From NCBI GenBank assembly GCA_030544215.1, contig JARZZO010000006.1, positions 45,112,501 to 45,176,500 of the forward strand: a stretch of DNA of 64,000 bases. Reading direction: 5' to 3'. The stretch's first letter is position 1; each line of letters begins with the position of its first letter. A program made the translations under genes and the position numbers. Under the pieces are notes generated by a model, which saw only the letters and a program-made list of their open reading frames with translations, had not been told where the DNA came from and made no database searches. This stretch comes from Zantedeschia hybrid cultivar (taxonomy: Eukaryota; Streptophyta; Magnoliopsida; Alismatales; Araceae). Shown here in pieces: positions 1 to 11,639 of the stretch.

Positions 1-419
1 GAAGGAGAACCTAGAAACCAGCAGCAGAGAAGCAAAGCTTTTAGGTCATTGTATGAATTTTAGTTGTCTTAATTGCTTTTAGATCATTGTATGAATTTTA
101 GTTGCCTTAATGTATATTTATTTATTTAAATTATGATATTGCTTTAAGAACAAACTGACTCTACTTTGTCCCTTGTGCCATATTTCTTATAAGACTGTAT
201 ACTATGGTACATCAAGAAAACATTGAAAAGAGTCAACTAATGTAGTAAACTTTTATTGTAAATCAATCAATCAACAAGACTTGATGTGCAAACTTAGTAC
301 ACAGTCCCGACAGGCAATTGCTTATCAAGAACCACAAATCTCCTCTTTGCTTAAAATCAGAAACACTAGTACTTTACTCTCAAGAAATCATAAAGAGTCT
401 AGTCATACAGCATGCCCAA
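1..419. other. AT-rich sequence, no gene recognised
   Basis: No open frame or RNA gene is visible. A short phrase (cattgtatgaattttagttg) occurs twice in the first 120 bases. Nothing else can be supported. Confidence 0.4.
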
Positions 420-880
420 TAATGTGAACTAAAGTAATTATGGCTTCAAAAGGGTTCCATAATAAGAGTATTCGAATAATATGAGATCTAGTGTCATCAT
501 TTCAAGGCAATCATTCTTTCACAAGGATAACATTTATTAAGCAGTTCTTTATGTCGCTCAATTTTCTTAGGACTTTCTCTGCATCTTCTTTATTCTTAAC
601 TCGTATGCATATGTCATTTATCACCATATTGCATTAGAATGTAAGGGCATAAGAATTACAATTTTAATCTAGCAAACTTATGTATATCCTACACAAAAAT
701 ACAATCAACCTTGCATTATATATCAAGGCCCACAATATTAATTCCCTATATTGTTAAACTATCAGTCTACTTTTTCATTTAAATTTTAATCAAACAATCT
801 AATCATTCTACTTCACAACAAAAATCAACATCTAAACTAATTAGAAAATCAAAAGCAAAGAAGGAGAAATTTATCACATT
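420..880. repeat. Displaced copy of the array-flanking sequence
   Basis: This stretch is a diverged copy of about 12636-13190, which directly precedes the second block of the ~140-bp array. Shared phrases include ctaattatggcttcaaaa, cacaaggataaca, catcttcttattcttaact and gcaaacttatgtatatcct. It ends in part of one array monomer (aaaatcaaaagcaaagaaggag, then tttatcac) and stops where the inverted block 851-1007 takes over. It is probably a segmental duplicate of the array edge. No coding function is seen. Confidence 0.7.
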
Positions 881-1007
881 ATCCGAAATGTGGAATCGTC
901 CCGCATTTCATCCGGGAGGGTGGTGTGCGGGGGAGTTTCACCATTTGTGCGCCAACTCACGTCTGTTTACCTTTTTTGTTACTTTTTTTAAAACATAAAC
1001 CCTATGC
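851..1007 (+). repeat. Long-range inverted repeat, left copy
   Basis: The sequence reappears as its reverse complement at 53652-53811, with about 85 percent identity by eye. It spans the array-like aaagaaggagaaatttatcacatt, a GC-rich core around tcccgcatttcatc and gtggtgtgcggg, and gttactttttttaaaacataaaccctatgc. No terminal inverted repeats or target duplication mark it as a transposon. It could be one repeat family present twice in opposite orientation. Confidence 0.7.
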
Positions 1008-2060
1008 GGTTTCTATATATATTTATATCAATTATAAAGAGAAATGCGCCAAAGCTGCCTTTAACTAGAGTCATCTTGCATGGTTTCCATTGAATATGGT
1101 AAAAAATAGAGTGCGGTTTCAGTTAGTGTAAATTTAGATGGCACGGGATAAGTGCAGAGAGGGAGAAAGAGATTTTTCAGAAAGAACCTTCCTTGGGAAT
1201 ATGGGAAAACCACCATGCAAAGGAGTTTTTTAAACAAAACTTTTCACTCTGCACTGACCCAGTCCTATCCAAACCTGCACATAGAGGAAGGTGCACATTA
1301 TTCAATCAGGCTTCATGCAGTGCACTATAATATGAACACGAGTCCTTACTATTTCAGGATCTCCCTCTTAAAGGGGATAGGCACCAAGATCTCTTAGAAT
1401 TGGTAGATTTTGGAGGCTCCCATAGATCTTCTGTGACTGTTCATCCGATCCCTTCTCATTTTACTACGATCATTAAGGATATTGCAATTACTTTGCATGC
1501 AATGTCTTCTTAAGTTCTTTGCGCATATGTGAGATCATGTAGTAGCACACTAGACCTGGCATGAATTCTCATGAGATCTGATCTAAAGTTATAGCTAATT
1601 CCATGGATCTCTGTCTCCCTCCTCATTAATAGAGATAAATACTAAAAAGATAGAAGTATTCCCTCTTCATGGCATAATAATGCAAATCTACTAAGAACAC
1701 ATGCATAGGAGCCCCCATAGAGGTCAGCTCAGTTGGCCGTTGTTGCGGGTCCTTGAGGTAACTCCAATCTCCTCGCTCACAGAAACAATGAGGCAAACTG
1801 GTGTTAGCTAGTGCCAACCAGTTGCTGCCTTAGGGGACGAAGAAGTTAGTCTTTATAGTACAACTAGCAATATCACTTAACTTCACAACCATATATTACA
1901 ATATTAAAACTTCCTAATATGAACCAGAACAAAGCCACTCCATGCAATTTAAATAACAAACTAAAGTAAACAGACATAAACTTTACATGGTGTCCCAAAA
2001 GTACGGAACTAAAATTAAAACCCTACTGAAATAAATGGACTGAAATGGAAGTAAATGAAG
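1008..2060. other. Unassigned sequence
   Basis: Only short unsupported open frames occur here (for example 81 codons at 1152-1397) and none resembles a known domain. No repeat or element boundary is recognised. Confidence 0.35.
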
Positions 2061-2068
2061 TAGAATAG

Positions 2069-2315
2069 ATAAGTCTAGCTTCTCCTTTACAGCCTTAACC
2101 CTACAGAAGTAACTAAATTGGAACAGAAGTCTAGCTTCTACTCTAAAGCCTAATGCCTACATAAGTAAATAGACTGAAACTGAACTAAATAAACTGGAGT
2201 AGAAGTCTAGCTTCTGCTCTAAACCCTAAACCCTACAGAAGTAAATAAACTGGACTGAAATAGAAGTCCTCTAAAGCCTAAACAGAGAGCCTAAACCAAC
2301 AGAAGCCTAGCTTCT
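2069..2315. repeat. Degenerate tandem repeat with a 15-bp palindrome in each unit
   Basis: Four irregular units each carry AGAAG-TCTAG-CTTCT or a one-base variant, at 2069-2083, 2125-2139, 2201-2215 and 2301-2315. Between them recur phrases such as ctctaaaccctaaaccctacagaagtaaat. Unit spacing grows from 56 to 76 to 100 bases. The palindrome is better kept than the spacers. Confidence 0.6.
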
Positions 2316-2369
2316 GCCCTACACCATAACAAAGTCCAGCATAAGGCCAACATATCCATAGGCTATTGA

Positions 2370-2605
2370 GAGTACTGACTGCATGGGAATCCATAAGGGG
2401 AAGGGTCCAGGGAAATCTAAAGGTTGAGGTTTAGGTCTGGGTTTTGCACCCCCAACGGGTCCAAAGTGCCCAGCTCTGGACGCTACTGAGTACTGACTGC
2501 ATGGGAGTCCATACTGGGAGGCCGGGCCAGGTGAGATTTAAAGGTTGAGGTTCAGCTCTGGGTTTTGCCCCCCAAGAAGATCTAGAGTGCTCAGCTCCGC
2601 CGGGT
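2370..2605. repeat. 118-bp tandem duplication
   Basis: Two head-to-tail copies begin with gagtactgactgcatggga at 2370 and 2488 and end near the phrases gtgcccagctc and gtgctcagctc. Both contain aaaggttgaggtt and ctgggttttgc. The sequence is GC-richer than its surroundings and of unknown origin. Confidence 0.65.
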
Positions 2606-3800
2606 GGGGTGTGCTCGGCCCGACTTCCATGCAGTTCGGGTTGTGGGAGTTCAGGGCCTAAGCGAAGAGATGCCATTCTTTCCCCAAGGGTTCTCTCCCA
2701 GGCGCGACTGGAGGAGCTTCACGTCGAACACAGCCTGTGATGTCGCCTGTGGCATGGGCTCTGGCTGCCCCTCGACAGCCGCCTTCTTATTCCTGCTCGG
2801 GAAGGACAGTGAGGTGGAGACATCCCTTTCTTTACTGTCCGCCAAATCAGTACTTAGGGAAAACTTTTCCAAATCAATTGCTTAAAAACATAAAAGGTTA
2901 AAAACTAATAAAAAGGAAAAAGGAAGAAAATAGCATCATCTGGGTCATCTTCCTCCCCATTCACATCTACTAGATCTTTTGATACCAGCAGCCAAGCAGT
3001 AGATTGTTCCATCCCTGGATAGAGTTCTAGCCAATATCATTCCATGGGACAATATGTGTACACAATTCCACTTCTACATAGAAGATGGAGTATAGGGGGG
3101 TTTCACTCTCATGTTAATTTGATGCATCTAATTTCTTTCTATCTAGAAAAGAACTGGTAAGCAACTTTTGTGCCTTAAAAGCAAGCCAACAAACAAAACC
3201 CCGTATACTAGCTTCTCACAAGTTCGGAAGCAAAAAAGAATAGTCTGCAAATCATGAGTGGATTCTCACTTAGAATATATTTGCTCCACTACCTTCTGCT
3301 TACTTCACATGTAAATTTCTAAATCATTGAGTGATGATAAATGTCAAACCTAGATTCCTACTCATATACAAGGTTCACCAACTACTAACTCATCCTCCCA
3401 GATAGAAGTTGTATCAGACAGACTCAGTCCACTCACAGGTTCAAGCCAATTCAGGCCAAAAAAAAAAAAAATTGACCCGCAGTTTCAGGCCAATTCATGA
3501 TTTTTTTTAGATCTTTTAATTTTATGAATAAATATGACAATAAACTTTTAACTCTAGTGGTTTGTTAATAACAATGACTTTAAGCCAAATTTAGGAGAAA
3601 TATACCCTATTAAACAATATAAATGTGTAAATTACCTATCAAATTGGAGAAAAAATACCAATTACTTACCAAATGGAGAAAATTTCTAATTATTTACCAA
3701 ATTAGCAGAAATATTTACTTAATACACGTTTAGATGAAAACACATAAAAAACAAGTCATTATAAATGTAAATGAACCTATTGTAGTGAAATATAGAACAA
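2606..3800. other. Unassigned sequence
   Basis: The open frames on both strands at 2604-2885 are shadows of the GC-rich repeat and show no domain. The rest is AT-rich with a poly(A) run near 3460. No gene is supported. Confidence 0.35.
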
Positions 3801-3801
3801 A

Positions 3802-4010
3802 AACCAAAACCCAATTGAATCGGGCCCGGATCACAGCGAACTGCACCTGGCTCGTCTAATAAGATGTGAGTTGCATCGAGTTGCGATGAGTCAAATGTGA
3901 CTCAACCAAAACCCATTTGAATCGTGTCGGATCACAGCGAACTGCACATGGCTCGTCCAATACGATGTGAGTTGCATCGAGCTGCGATGAGTCAAATGTG
4001 ACTTCGATGC
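3802..4010. repeat. ~102-bp tandem duplication
   Basis: Two adjacent copies start with aaccaaaacccaattgaatc (3802) and aaccaaaacccatttgaatc (3904). Each runs through gatcacagcgaactgcac, tggctcgtc, gatgtgagttgcatcgag and gatgagtcaaatgtgac. The open frame on the minus strand here only reflects the duplication. Confidence 0.7.
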
Positions 4011-4965
4011 ATATCTGCAACTCAAGCTCGCTCGGATACGAGACGACTCGAACCATGCTCACATGAACGAATGCGTCATGCGTGTGTGTTTTTTAGGAGT
4101 CGGAGAGGAATCGACATTAAACAACTTGGAAAATTTATTAATCCAAATAATGCGTAAATTTTAGAAAACAGTAACCTTAAATTCAAAGCAGGAACACTAG
4201 TCTCTTTGCATGTACAATTAAATGACTTACAGTGCCATGCCAATCTGTACGGTAGACCTCCCCGTATGAACCTGGACAAAAAAATGCATTAGTACATATA
4301 ACTACATATTAGCAACTACCATAGTACCCAATTAAAAATAAAATACAGTTCAATTTTGTGTCATAAAGAATACGAGTTCAATTATTCCTACATAATAGTT
4401 AGGCATGTTGATCATGGACTAAGCAGTAAGACTACCATAGAATCAGCCATTCACTTCCCCAATGCACCCAACAGTTGTGATGTACGCTAAAGCTTAATCT
4501 CCTTTGCAGGAAATTCTCTTGACATAAAACATCAAATAGTTCCTAAGTCAGAAAATTTCAGACTTTTGAATTGGTTGGTCTTCAACAAGTTGAAGAGAAT
4601 TGCATAGTGTAGCGCCCCAAAGAAGCTGATGGTATCATTATCAAGAAAAGGAGGAAACAAGCTTAGAGATCACTGGCATAATCTTCAAAAATCTTGCAGA
4701 AAGAAGCAGATCTCCATATCTTGATTTGTAGAATAAGAACATTAGAGAAACCACTCAAAACACAGTGGCACACAATATGATGATACTCCATGGTTGAATA
4801 AAGTAATACTTCTAACAAAGTTCCTAAACTGGGACCATGACAACAGTTGCAAACGGTTCTTGCACATCCACCAGTCTCTACATCAGGGTGTCACAACAAC
4901 AGGACGGGGCACCTAGCATCCTTACTACTTACAGGGTGCAGAGATGGTAAGCTCCTCGACCTTTT
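4011..4965. other. Unassigned sequence
   Basis: AT-rich DNA without a recognisable gene. Its right edge runs into the LINE fragment that starts near 4966. Confidence 0.3.
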
Positions 4966-6290
4966 TTAATCAGATCTACTTACAGGGTCCTTTCATGTGG
5001 GGCACCTGGCATCTGCTCTACAAGCATGTTTGGTCTCCTAAAAGTCCTCTTAGGGTCAAGGTTCTGCAATGGAGAATTTCTCTTCAGAGGTTGCCCATAG
5101 GGCTAGCAATGAATTGAGCCGAGCCGAGCTTTGTCGCGCTCGAGCTCGGCTCATTAAAAAATTCTCGATCTCGAGCCGAGCCCGAGCCTTACTTCAAGCT
5201 CCAAGCTAAGTACGAGCTCGGGCTCAAATGAAACCCCATCGAACTCGAACCGAGCCCGAGCCCATCTCATTTGAGATGGGGCCTCCTCAGCCAACTTGAC
5301 ATCTTTAATTTAAGTTATTATAGAGCCAATGATTTGGTCAGTCCAAATAACACTTTAACTATAAGAGCCCACCCACTTTGGACGGCCCAAATCCAATAAC
5401 TTTGTCTAGGCCAACAGCGTGGCAGTAAGGTAGCAGAGCGTGGCAGTGAAGTAGGTTTAATTTATAGGAAAACTGGAGGGGTCCATAAAACCTGCTAGAC
5501 GATATCAGACTAAACTCGTGAGAGTTGCACCCCACCCGCCTGCCTTCACAGGTGTAACAACTGGCAGCTTTGTCTTGGAGAGCTTTAGTCTGGTATCGAG
5601 TATTTCAAAATAGTTTAGGGCCTTATATTCTTCCTAGTTGTCAAACGTGTGCGTCGCTAGCGAGTCGACACAGTGAGCGGACGTCTTGGGGTCGTTTCAA
5701 AATATATAATAATTTGTTTTGACACGAGTCGGCCCGCGAGTTGATGCAGCCGAGCTCAGCAGAACTCGGGCTCCACTCGTTTACAAGAACGAGCTATCTC
5801 TTGGAGTCAGGCTTAGCTCGTTTGGATGAACAAGTCGAGCCAAGCCCGAGTAGCTCTCGAGAGGATCGGCTCATTGCCAGCCCTAGTTGCCCCCCTGTGA
5901 AAGGCTAGTCCGTTTGTGGATGGACCACACACAATGTGCCTTTTATATGGGGAGGAGGATGAATCCCTCGATCATTGCTTTGGTTGTGTCCGCGCTCAGG
6001 AGATGTGGCAGCTGTTATTAGATAAGCTAAGTATTCAGAGGGGTTCTTGTCTTCGACTAATACAAGGGACAACCATCTCCTCGCCTGAAGTATCCATTAT
6101 ATGGCCAAGGAGGATATGAAGATGTGGTAGTTGATTCTACATGTGACTTTGTGGGCAAGATGGGGCGAAAGGAACAGGAGGATTTTGCAAGCATGAAGCA
6201 TTGATTCTAGGGTGTCTTGCCTCTTTTGTTTGTCGGAAGGTTAAGGAGTGGGCATCTGACTTTGTAATGTGAATTCTTCTTCCTTTTTTG
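4966..6290 (+). mobile_element. L1-type LINE, 3' coding fragment (zf-RVT), split by a hAT
   Basis: Read on the plus strand, 4998-5097 encodes a stretch typical of the end of plant L1 ORF2: WSPKSPLRVKVLQWRI, then SLQRLP. The frame is cut by the hAT element at 5098-5885. It resumes after 5894 with MCLLYGEEDESLDHCF and, around 6150, WARWGERNRRIL. The Cys-x2-Cys / His-Cys pattern and the WxERN motif match the zinc-binding domain (zf-RVT) and tail that follow the reverse transcriptase in plant LINEs. Stops and frame changes are present. It is a dead 5'-truncated copy. Confidence 0.75.
5098..5885. mobile_element. Non-autonomous hAT element with 8-bp target duplication
   Basis: The ends form a terminal inverted repeat: TAGGGCTAGCAATGA on the left and TCATTGCCAGCCCTA on the right. 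They are flanked by GTTGCCCA (5090-5097) and GTTGCCCC (5886-5893), an 8-bp target duplication with one mismatch. TA-G-G-G ends and 8-bp duplications are typical of hAT elements. Subterminal regions are rich in gagccgag / gagctcg motifs, as in the two larger hATs at 16-19 kb. At 788 bp it encodes no transposase. Confidence 0.85.
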
Positions 6291-6374
6291 TTCTTTTGGG
6301 AGTAGATTTAGCGTTGCACCACTTCAATACTGTATGTATAGAGAGAATTATCAAGGTTTTTGTACAACTTACTA

Positions 6375-6790
6375 TTAACATATTGTCGAGCTGCCCTCCA
6401 ATTTGATGGCTTCAACTACTTATTAAAAACAGCAAATATTATCTATGTTAAAGTTAGAAAGCAAAGAATTAGTAGCAAATTACCTGAAAGAAGATTCATT
6501 AAAGCTTGAGCATTGCAAAACTGATGCGTTCTACTTACTAGGACAAATTTTATGTTAAAGTTAGAAACCAGAGGAGAAGGAATGTATCACTTTACCTGAA
6601 AGGAAATTCATTGAAGTCTAAGTTGTTACTCAGTTATTATCAACTTGTCCTCAATTTGATGCCTCTTACTTACTATGAACTATAAATCTTATGTTAAAGT
6701 TAGATAAGAAATAACATGAATGTATCACCTTCCCTTAAAGGAGAGTCATCAAAATCTGAGTTGTTGCTTGGCTAAAACATGACAGATCAT
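6375..6790. repeat. ~140-bp exon-like tandem array, segment 1
   Basis: About four diverged monomers sit between the LINE at 4966-6290 and the next LINE. Diagnostic phrases on the plus strand are gttagaaaccaaaggaggag, atgtatcaccttacctgaaagg, gattcatcgaagtc, gagatattgtcgagctgccc, caatttgatgcctcc and aactacaaatcttatgttaaa. See the entry for 13140-16018 for the structure of the monomer. Confidence 0.8.
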
Positions 6791-8080
6791 CTCGAACATT
6801 TTATGTGCATCTAGAGAATGACACTAGGTCAGCACCAGTGTGGAAAATATACTGAAAACAAGTATCTTTGAGAAATTCAATCAAATCAAAGTAGATTTTT
6901 CAATTGGTCTTTTATAAATTTATCCACATTAAAGATGCATATTCGACACATAATGGCACTTTTCAATGGCAAATTCAACTAAGGAGGGATCTTCAAAAGG
7001 CTGAAGCGGTGGAATACATTTCTCTACTGCATACTTTGTTAGAGCACAAATTAAGGTAGATGGTCATGATCAAATTCTTTGGGTTGATAACAATGGTATG
7101 TTTTCTGTAAAGTCCTATAAATTAACAGAATGGAGTCCAGGATCCCTGCGTGGACGTACACTACATGCATGCTACATACCACTACCATACAAGACGTATA
7201 CTAGTGACACACATAGGATATGTATGTTATTATGAATGAATATTGGTGACACACGTATGTTATTTATAAAACTCTACTAGATCATCTTATTATGATGAAC
7301 TATTATGTTTGATATCTTGTTACATGTTGTTTGCATACATGTAATTAATCTAGTTTAATATAAGGTAGGTCAGATTCATAAAAATTAACTAGACTTACAA
7401 GGATAACTAACTTTATCATGACATGCATTGGCCGACTACACATCATTTATACGTCATTGTAGTGTTTCATTGGGCGCCTCTTCAATATATGAATGATGTA
7501 TCTTTTATGCATTGGCATACCCATGCACATCTCATGTGCATGCGCATGAATGAGTTATACTTAAATACTAGAATAATTCATTTTGTTATTGAGACATAAC
7601 TTTTGCCACATAAAGCATCGTAGTGGTTACAACTATAAGTAATATACCTTGAATAATATTTGAAAAGGCTAAAATGGGAACTGAAACTAAAACTCGTTCA
7701 AATCCGATCAACTTTTAAAAGAATAATAATGGTATGTTTTCTGCAAAGTCCTTCTATAAATAAACGGAAGGAGTCATACAGCTTTCAAGCATTTTGAGGT
7801 CATATGCAAAGCGAAGTCACCATTGGAAGTTAGAAGTTTTATCTAGCTGGTACACAAGAATGCGTTATTACTAAAGTTTATGCAAGAGTAAATGGTGCAT
7901 TGATGGCGATGAAGCTTGTATTATGTGTGGAACTGACAAGGAAGATGTTGACCACTTGTTTATCACACGCCCACTCAGTTAAGAAATTTGGATTAGTATG
8001 GGCAGATTATTTGAATTTTATCTCTCATTCTAGAATTTGCAGGACAAGTGGAAGTGCTTTTAAAGGATGAAGTTTAGAAT
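6791..8080 (+). mobile_element. Second LINE fragment with a 0.58-kb insert
   Basis: Around 7040-7138 the plus strand reads DGHDQILWVDNNGMFSVKSY, the segment that precedes the zf-RVT domain in plant L1 ORF2. Around 7900-7970 it reads CIDGDEACIMCGTDKEDVDHLF, the Cys-Cys-His core of zf-RVT. Between them, 7139-7719 is unrelated AT-rich DNA. The ~50 bases before it (from gataacaatggtatgttttctg) are repeated just after it (gaataataatggtatgttttctg at 7720-7775). The fragment interrupts the array and carries several stops. Confidence 0.65.
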
Positions 8081-9352
8081 GGACAAAAGTAATCGCCTTA
8101 TCTTAAAGGAGATTCATCAAAGTTAGAGTTGTTGCTAAGATTTGATTATGCCTTCTACTTACTAAGAACTACAAATCTTATGTTAATGTTAAAAACCAAA
8201 TGAGGAGAAGAAATGTATTACCTTACCTAAACGGTGATTAATCGAAGTCCGAGTTACTGTTGAGATATCATCGAGTTATCCCTAATTTGATTACGCCTAC
8301 TTACTACAAACTACAATTCTTATGTAAAGTTAGAAACCAAAGGAGGAGTACGAATGTATCATCCTACCTGAAAGGAGATTCATCGAAGTCCAACTGGCTG
8401 CTGCGATATAGTCGAGCTTCCCCCAATTCAATGCCTTTGACTTGCTAGAAACTAAAATCATATGTTAACGTTAGAAACCAAGGGAGGAGAAGGAATGTAT
8501 TCCTTACCTAAAAGAAGATTCATCAAAGTTCAAGTTGTTGCTGAGATTTTGTTAATTGGCCCCCAATTTGACGCCTCCTACTTACTAAGAACTACAATTT
8601 AAAGTTAGAAAGCAAAGGAGGAGTATGCATGTATCTGCTTACCTGAAAGGAGATCCATCGAAAATCAAACTATTGTTGATATCTTGTAGAGCTGCCCACG
8701 ATTTAGTACCTTCATCTGCTTGCTAATAATTGCAAATCTTATCTATGTTAACAGTTAAAACGCAAAGGAGGAGCATAAATATATATTACCTTACCTGAAA
8801 GGGGATTCATCGAAGTCTGAGTTGCTACTAAGATATTGTTAAGCGGCTACTAATTTGATGCCTCTTACTTACTTGAAACTAGAAATCTTATGTTAAATTA
8901 GATTGGAACATATCGCCTTACTTGAAAGGAGAATCATGGAAATCCGAGTTATTACTAAGATATTGTCAAACTATCCTCGATTTGATGCCTCCAACTACTT
9001 ACTAAAAACTACAAATCTAGTTTATATTAAAGTTAGAAACTAATGCAGGAGTAAGAATGCATCACCTTACCGGAAAGGAGATTCTTCAAGTGTGAGTTAC
9101 TACTACGATATTGTCGAGCTGCCTCCTTCCCCCAAATTTGATGCCTCTTACTTATTAGGAATTCCAAAGCTTATATTAAAGTTAAAGACCAAAGGAGTAG
9201 GAATGCGCCACCTTACTTAAAAGCAGATTCATTAAAGTCCAATTTACTATTAAGATATTGTCAAGATGCCCCCCAATTTGATGGCTTCAACTACTTGTTA
9301 TAAAACTACAAATATTGTCTATGTTAAAGTTAGAAAGCAATAAAGGACTAGG
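8080..9352. repeat. ~140-bp exon-like tandem array, segment 2
   Basis: About nine monomers at roughly 140-base spacing. Examples of the gagatattgtcgag core lie near 8250, 8385, 8668, 8940, 9085 and 9230. The array is cut at about 9350 by copia DNA and resumes after 13140. Confidence 0.85.
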
Positions 9353-9369
9353 ATTGTGTTGAAGATTTT

Positions 9370-11330
9370 GAGCCTAGAGGAGGAGGAGGGCAGACATGTA
9401 TGCAACTACATATGCACTGTTGTCCGCACCTCTTTCTCTCTCTCTTTTGTTCATTAGGACAATAAGTTGACAAAAAAAAATATCTCCCATAACAGGGGCT
9501 AAAGAGACATAAAAAAGGACTCTAGCTACCCTCAAAATACTTGACACAAGAAGAAAAATATAAAAGGACCAAAATGCCCTCTCACTTATGATTGCGACTA
9601 CACTCCCCCTCAAGTTGAGTATATATATCAAGCATACTTAGCTTGCTGAAACAAAGTTGAAATTGATTAGTCGATTGCCCTTCTGTGAAGATATCTACAA
9701 TTTGGTCTTGGAACTTGACATATGGCAAATAAATTTCTTTGGAGTCGAGCTTATATATGATGAAGTGGCGTCAATCTCTATATGTTAAATGCGATGATGT
9801 TGGACATGATTATTTGCAATGCTGATTGCAGTTTTATTGTCACAATAGAGCTTCATTGGTAGGCATAATTAAATGCCAAGATCAACCAACAAAAGCTTCA
9901 GCCAAATCATTTCTATACCACAGTTTGTCATAGCCCTATATTTAGCTTCAGCACTTGACCTTGCATAAACTAGTTGTTTTTTGCCCCTCTATGCAACAAG
10001 GTTGCCCCCTATGAACAAGCAATAACTGCTAGTGGACCTTTTATCGTCCTTGGAACCTACCCAATCAGCAGCAGAGTAGCTTTCAACCAATAGTTTGTAG
10101 CACTTCGAAAATAAGAGTACCTTCTGAGGACAAGACTTGATGTACCCAAATATCCTTTCAACTACCTTCATTTGAGGCACTCTTGGTGCATACATATATT
10201 GGATGACTACACTGACAACATAGGTCAAGTCAGGACGAGTAAGTCTTAAATATAGTAGATGACCCATCAATCTTTGATATTTTCCTTTCTTTCAATTTAA
10301 TAAGAGATCACCATTTGTATCACTCAAATCATGATTTGTTTTATATTTGGGTTTCTGATAGTTTACAACTCAAATTCCATGTCTCTTGCAACATATCTAG
10401 AGCAAACTTCCTTTGGCAAATATATATACCTTTCCTAGAACGAGCCACTTTAATACCAAAGAAGTACATGAACTCACCAAAGTTTTTAATATCAAAGACT
10501 TCGACAAGATCTCTTTTCAACTTTTCCATTTCTTGCACATTTTCACTTGTGATGACCATCATATCATCTACATAGACTAACAATAAAACAATCTTTCTAT
10601 CCTGTCATTTTGGAAAAAAAGAGTGTAATTAGCATTACCTTGAGAATAGCCAAATCCAAGCATAGCTTTGCCGAAGCGATCAAACCATGCTTATGGTGAC
10701 TGTTTCAGCCCATAAAGAGCCTTGCTCAACTTGGACATTCTCCCCCTTACATTAAGTCCTAGACGTGGCTGCATGTATACTTCCTCCTTTAAATCACAAT
10801 TCAAAAAAGTATTTTTCAGATCAAGCTGATACAGAGGCCAAGAGAAATGAACGGCAAGAGCGGACATTGCCCGAACAAATTGAAAACGAGCAACAGGAGC
10901 AAAGATCTCCGAGTAATCAATCTTGTAAGTCTAAGTTAACCCTCAGGCAACCAATCGGGCCTTGTATCATTCAATAGACCCATATGCACAAAACTTGATA
11001 ATGTACACCCACTTGGAACCTACCAGGCTATGCCCTTTGGGTGGATCCACCAACTATGAGGTGCCATTTTTATGTAGAGCTATCTATTCCTAATTCATTG
11101 TTTGTACCCACTTGGGATCTTTAACTGCCTCAAAATAGGAGTAAGATATGTGATATCAAGAAATGGTAGAAAAAATGAGTAATAACCAGGTGATAACCTT
11201 GAGTAAGAAATAAAATGAGAAATAGGATGACGAGTACAAACTCTTGAACCTTTCTTGGTAGGAAGGACAGAGTTAGAGATAAACTCACCAGAGGGTGAAC
11301 ATGTGGGAACAACAGCTCCTAAGAGTGGTA
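9370..11330 (-). mobile_element. Ty1/copia remnant, 3' half with polypurine tract
   Basis: Read on the minus strand from about 11.1 kb downward, fragments follow the order of a copia polyprotein: reverse transcriptase, then RNase H. After the coding end there is a purine-rich tract (CTTGAGGGGGAG, near 9605-9617) followed by TGTAGTCGC, the likely start of the 3' LTR, which runs to about 9370. Multiple stops separate the pieces. I cannot find the matching 5' LTR. The region above 11130 has no clear coding trace. Confidence 0.7.
9989..10583 (-). pseudogene. Copia reverse transcriptase and RNase H, broken
   Basis: The first piece (10583-10341) begins with MLVYVDDMMV, the YVDD catalytic loop of copia reverse transcriptase, and continues FDIKNFGEFMYFFGIKVAR, a standard downstream motif. 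The second piece (10270-9989) contains LRLTRPDLTYVVSV and then ADWVGSKDDKRSTSSYCLFI, the RNase H segment that normally begins SDADWAG. A frame break separates the two, and more RNase H-like sequence continues below 9989 through stops. The enzyme would copy element RNA into DNA in virus-like particles, but this copy cannot make it. Confidence 0.85.
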
Positions 11331-11639
11331 GTTTAGTGGAGGAATCTCTCTTTTGCTATGTGCCCCGGGAGTACGTATGTAAGGGCAAATGAAGCAAGCC
11401 TTGAAGAATGAAAGCCTGGTTTCTCCCTTTAAGATACATGGTTTCGTTCTCTATGTGAAGAATCTAGTGCCTAGATACCCAAGGCATAAAGTGTCTAGTC
11501 AAGTGTACATGGCCAAGATGCAATAAGGTTATGCTCAGTACTGCCAAAAGAAGACAGAGTTAGGACAACGAGTCAAAATGACTCTCTAGAAATACATTGC
11601 CAAATCAGAGGCCATTGAGTAGAAGACCTAGGAGATAGT
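11331..11639. other. Unassigned sequence between copia remnants
   Basis: No coding domain or boundary is recognised. It may be decayed copia internal DNA. Confidence 0.3.
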
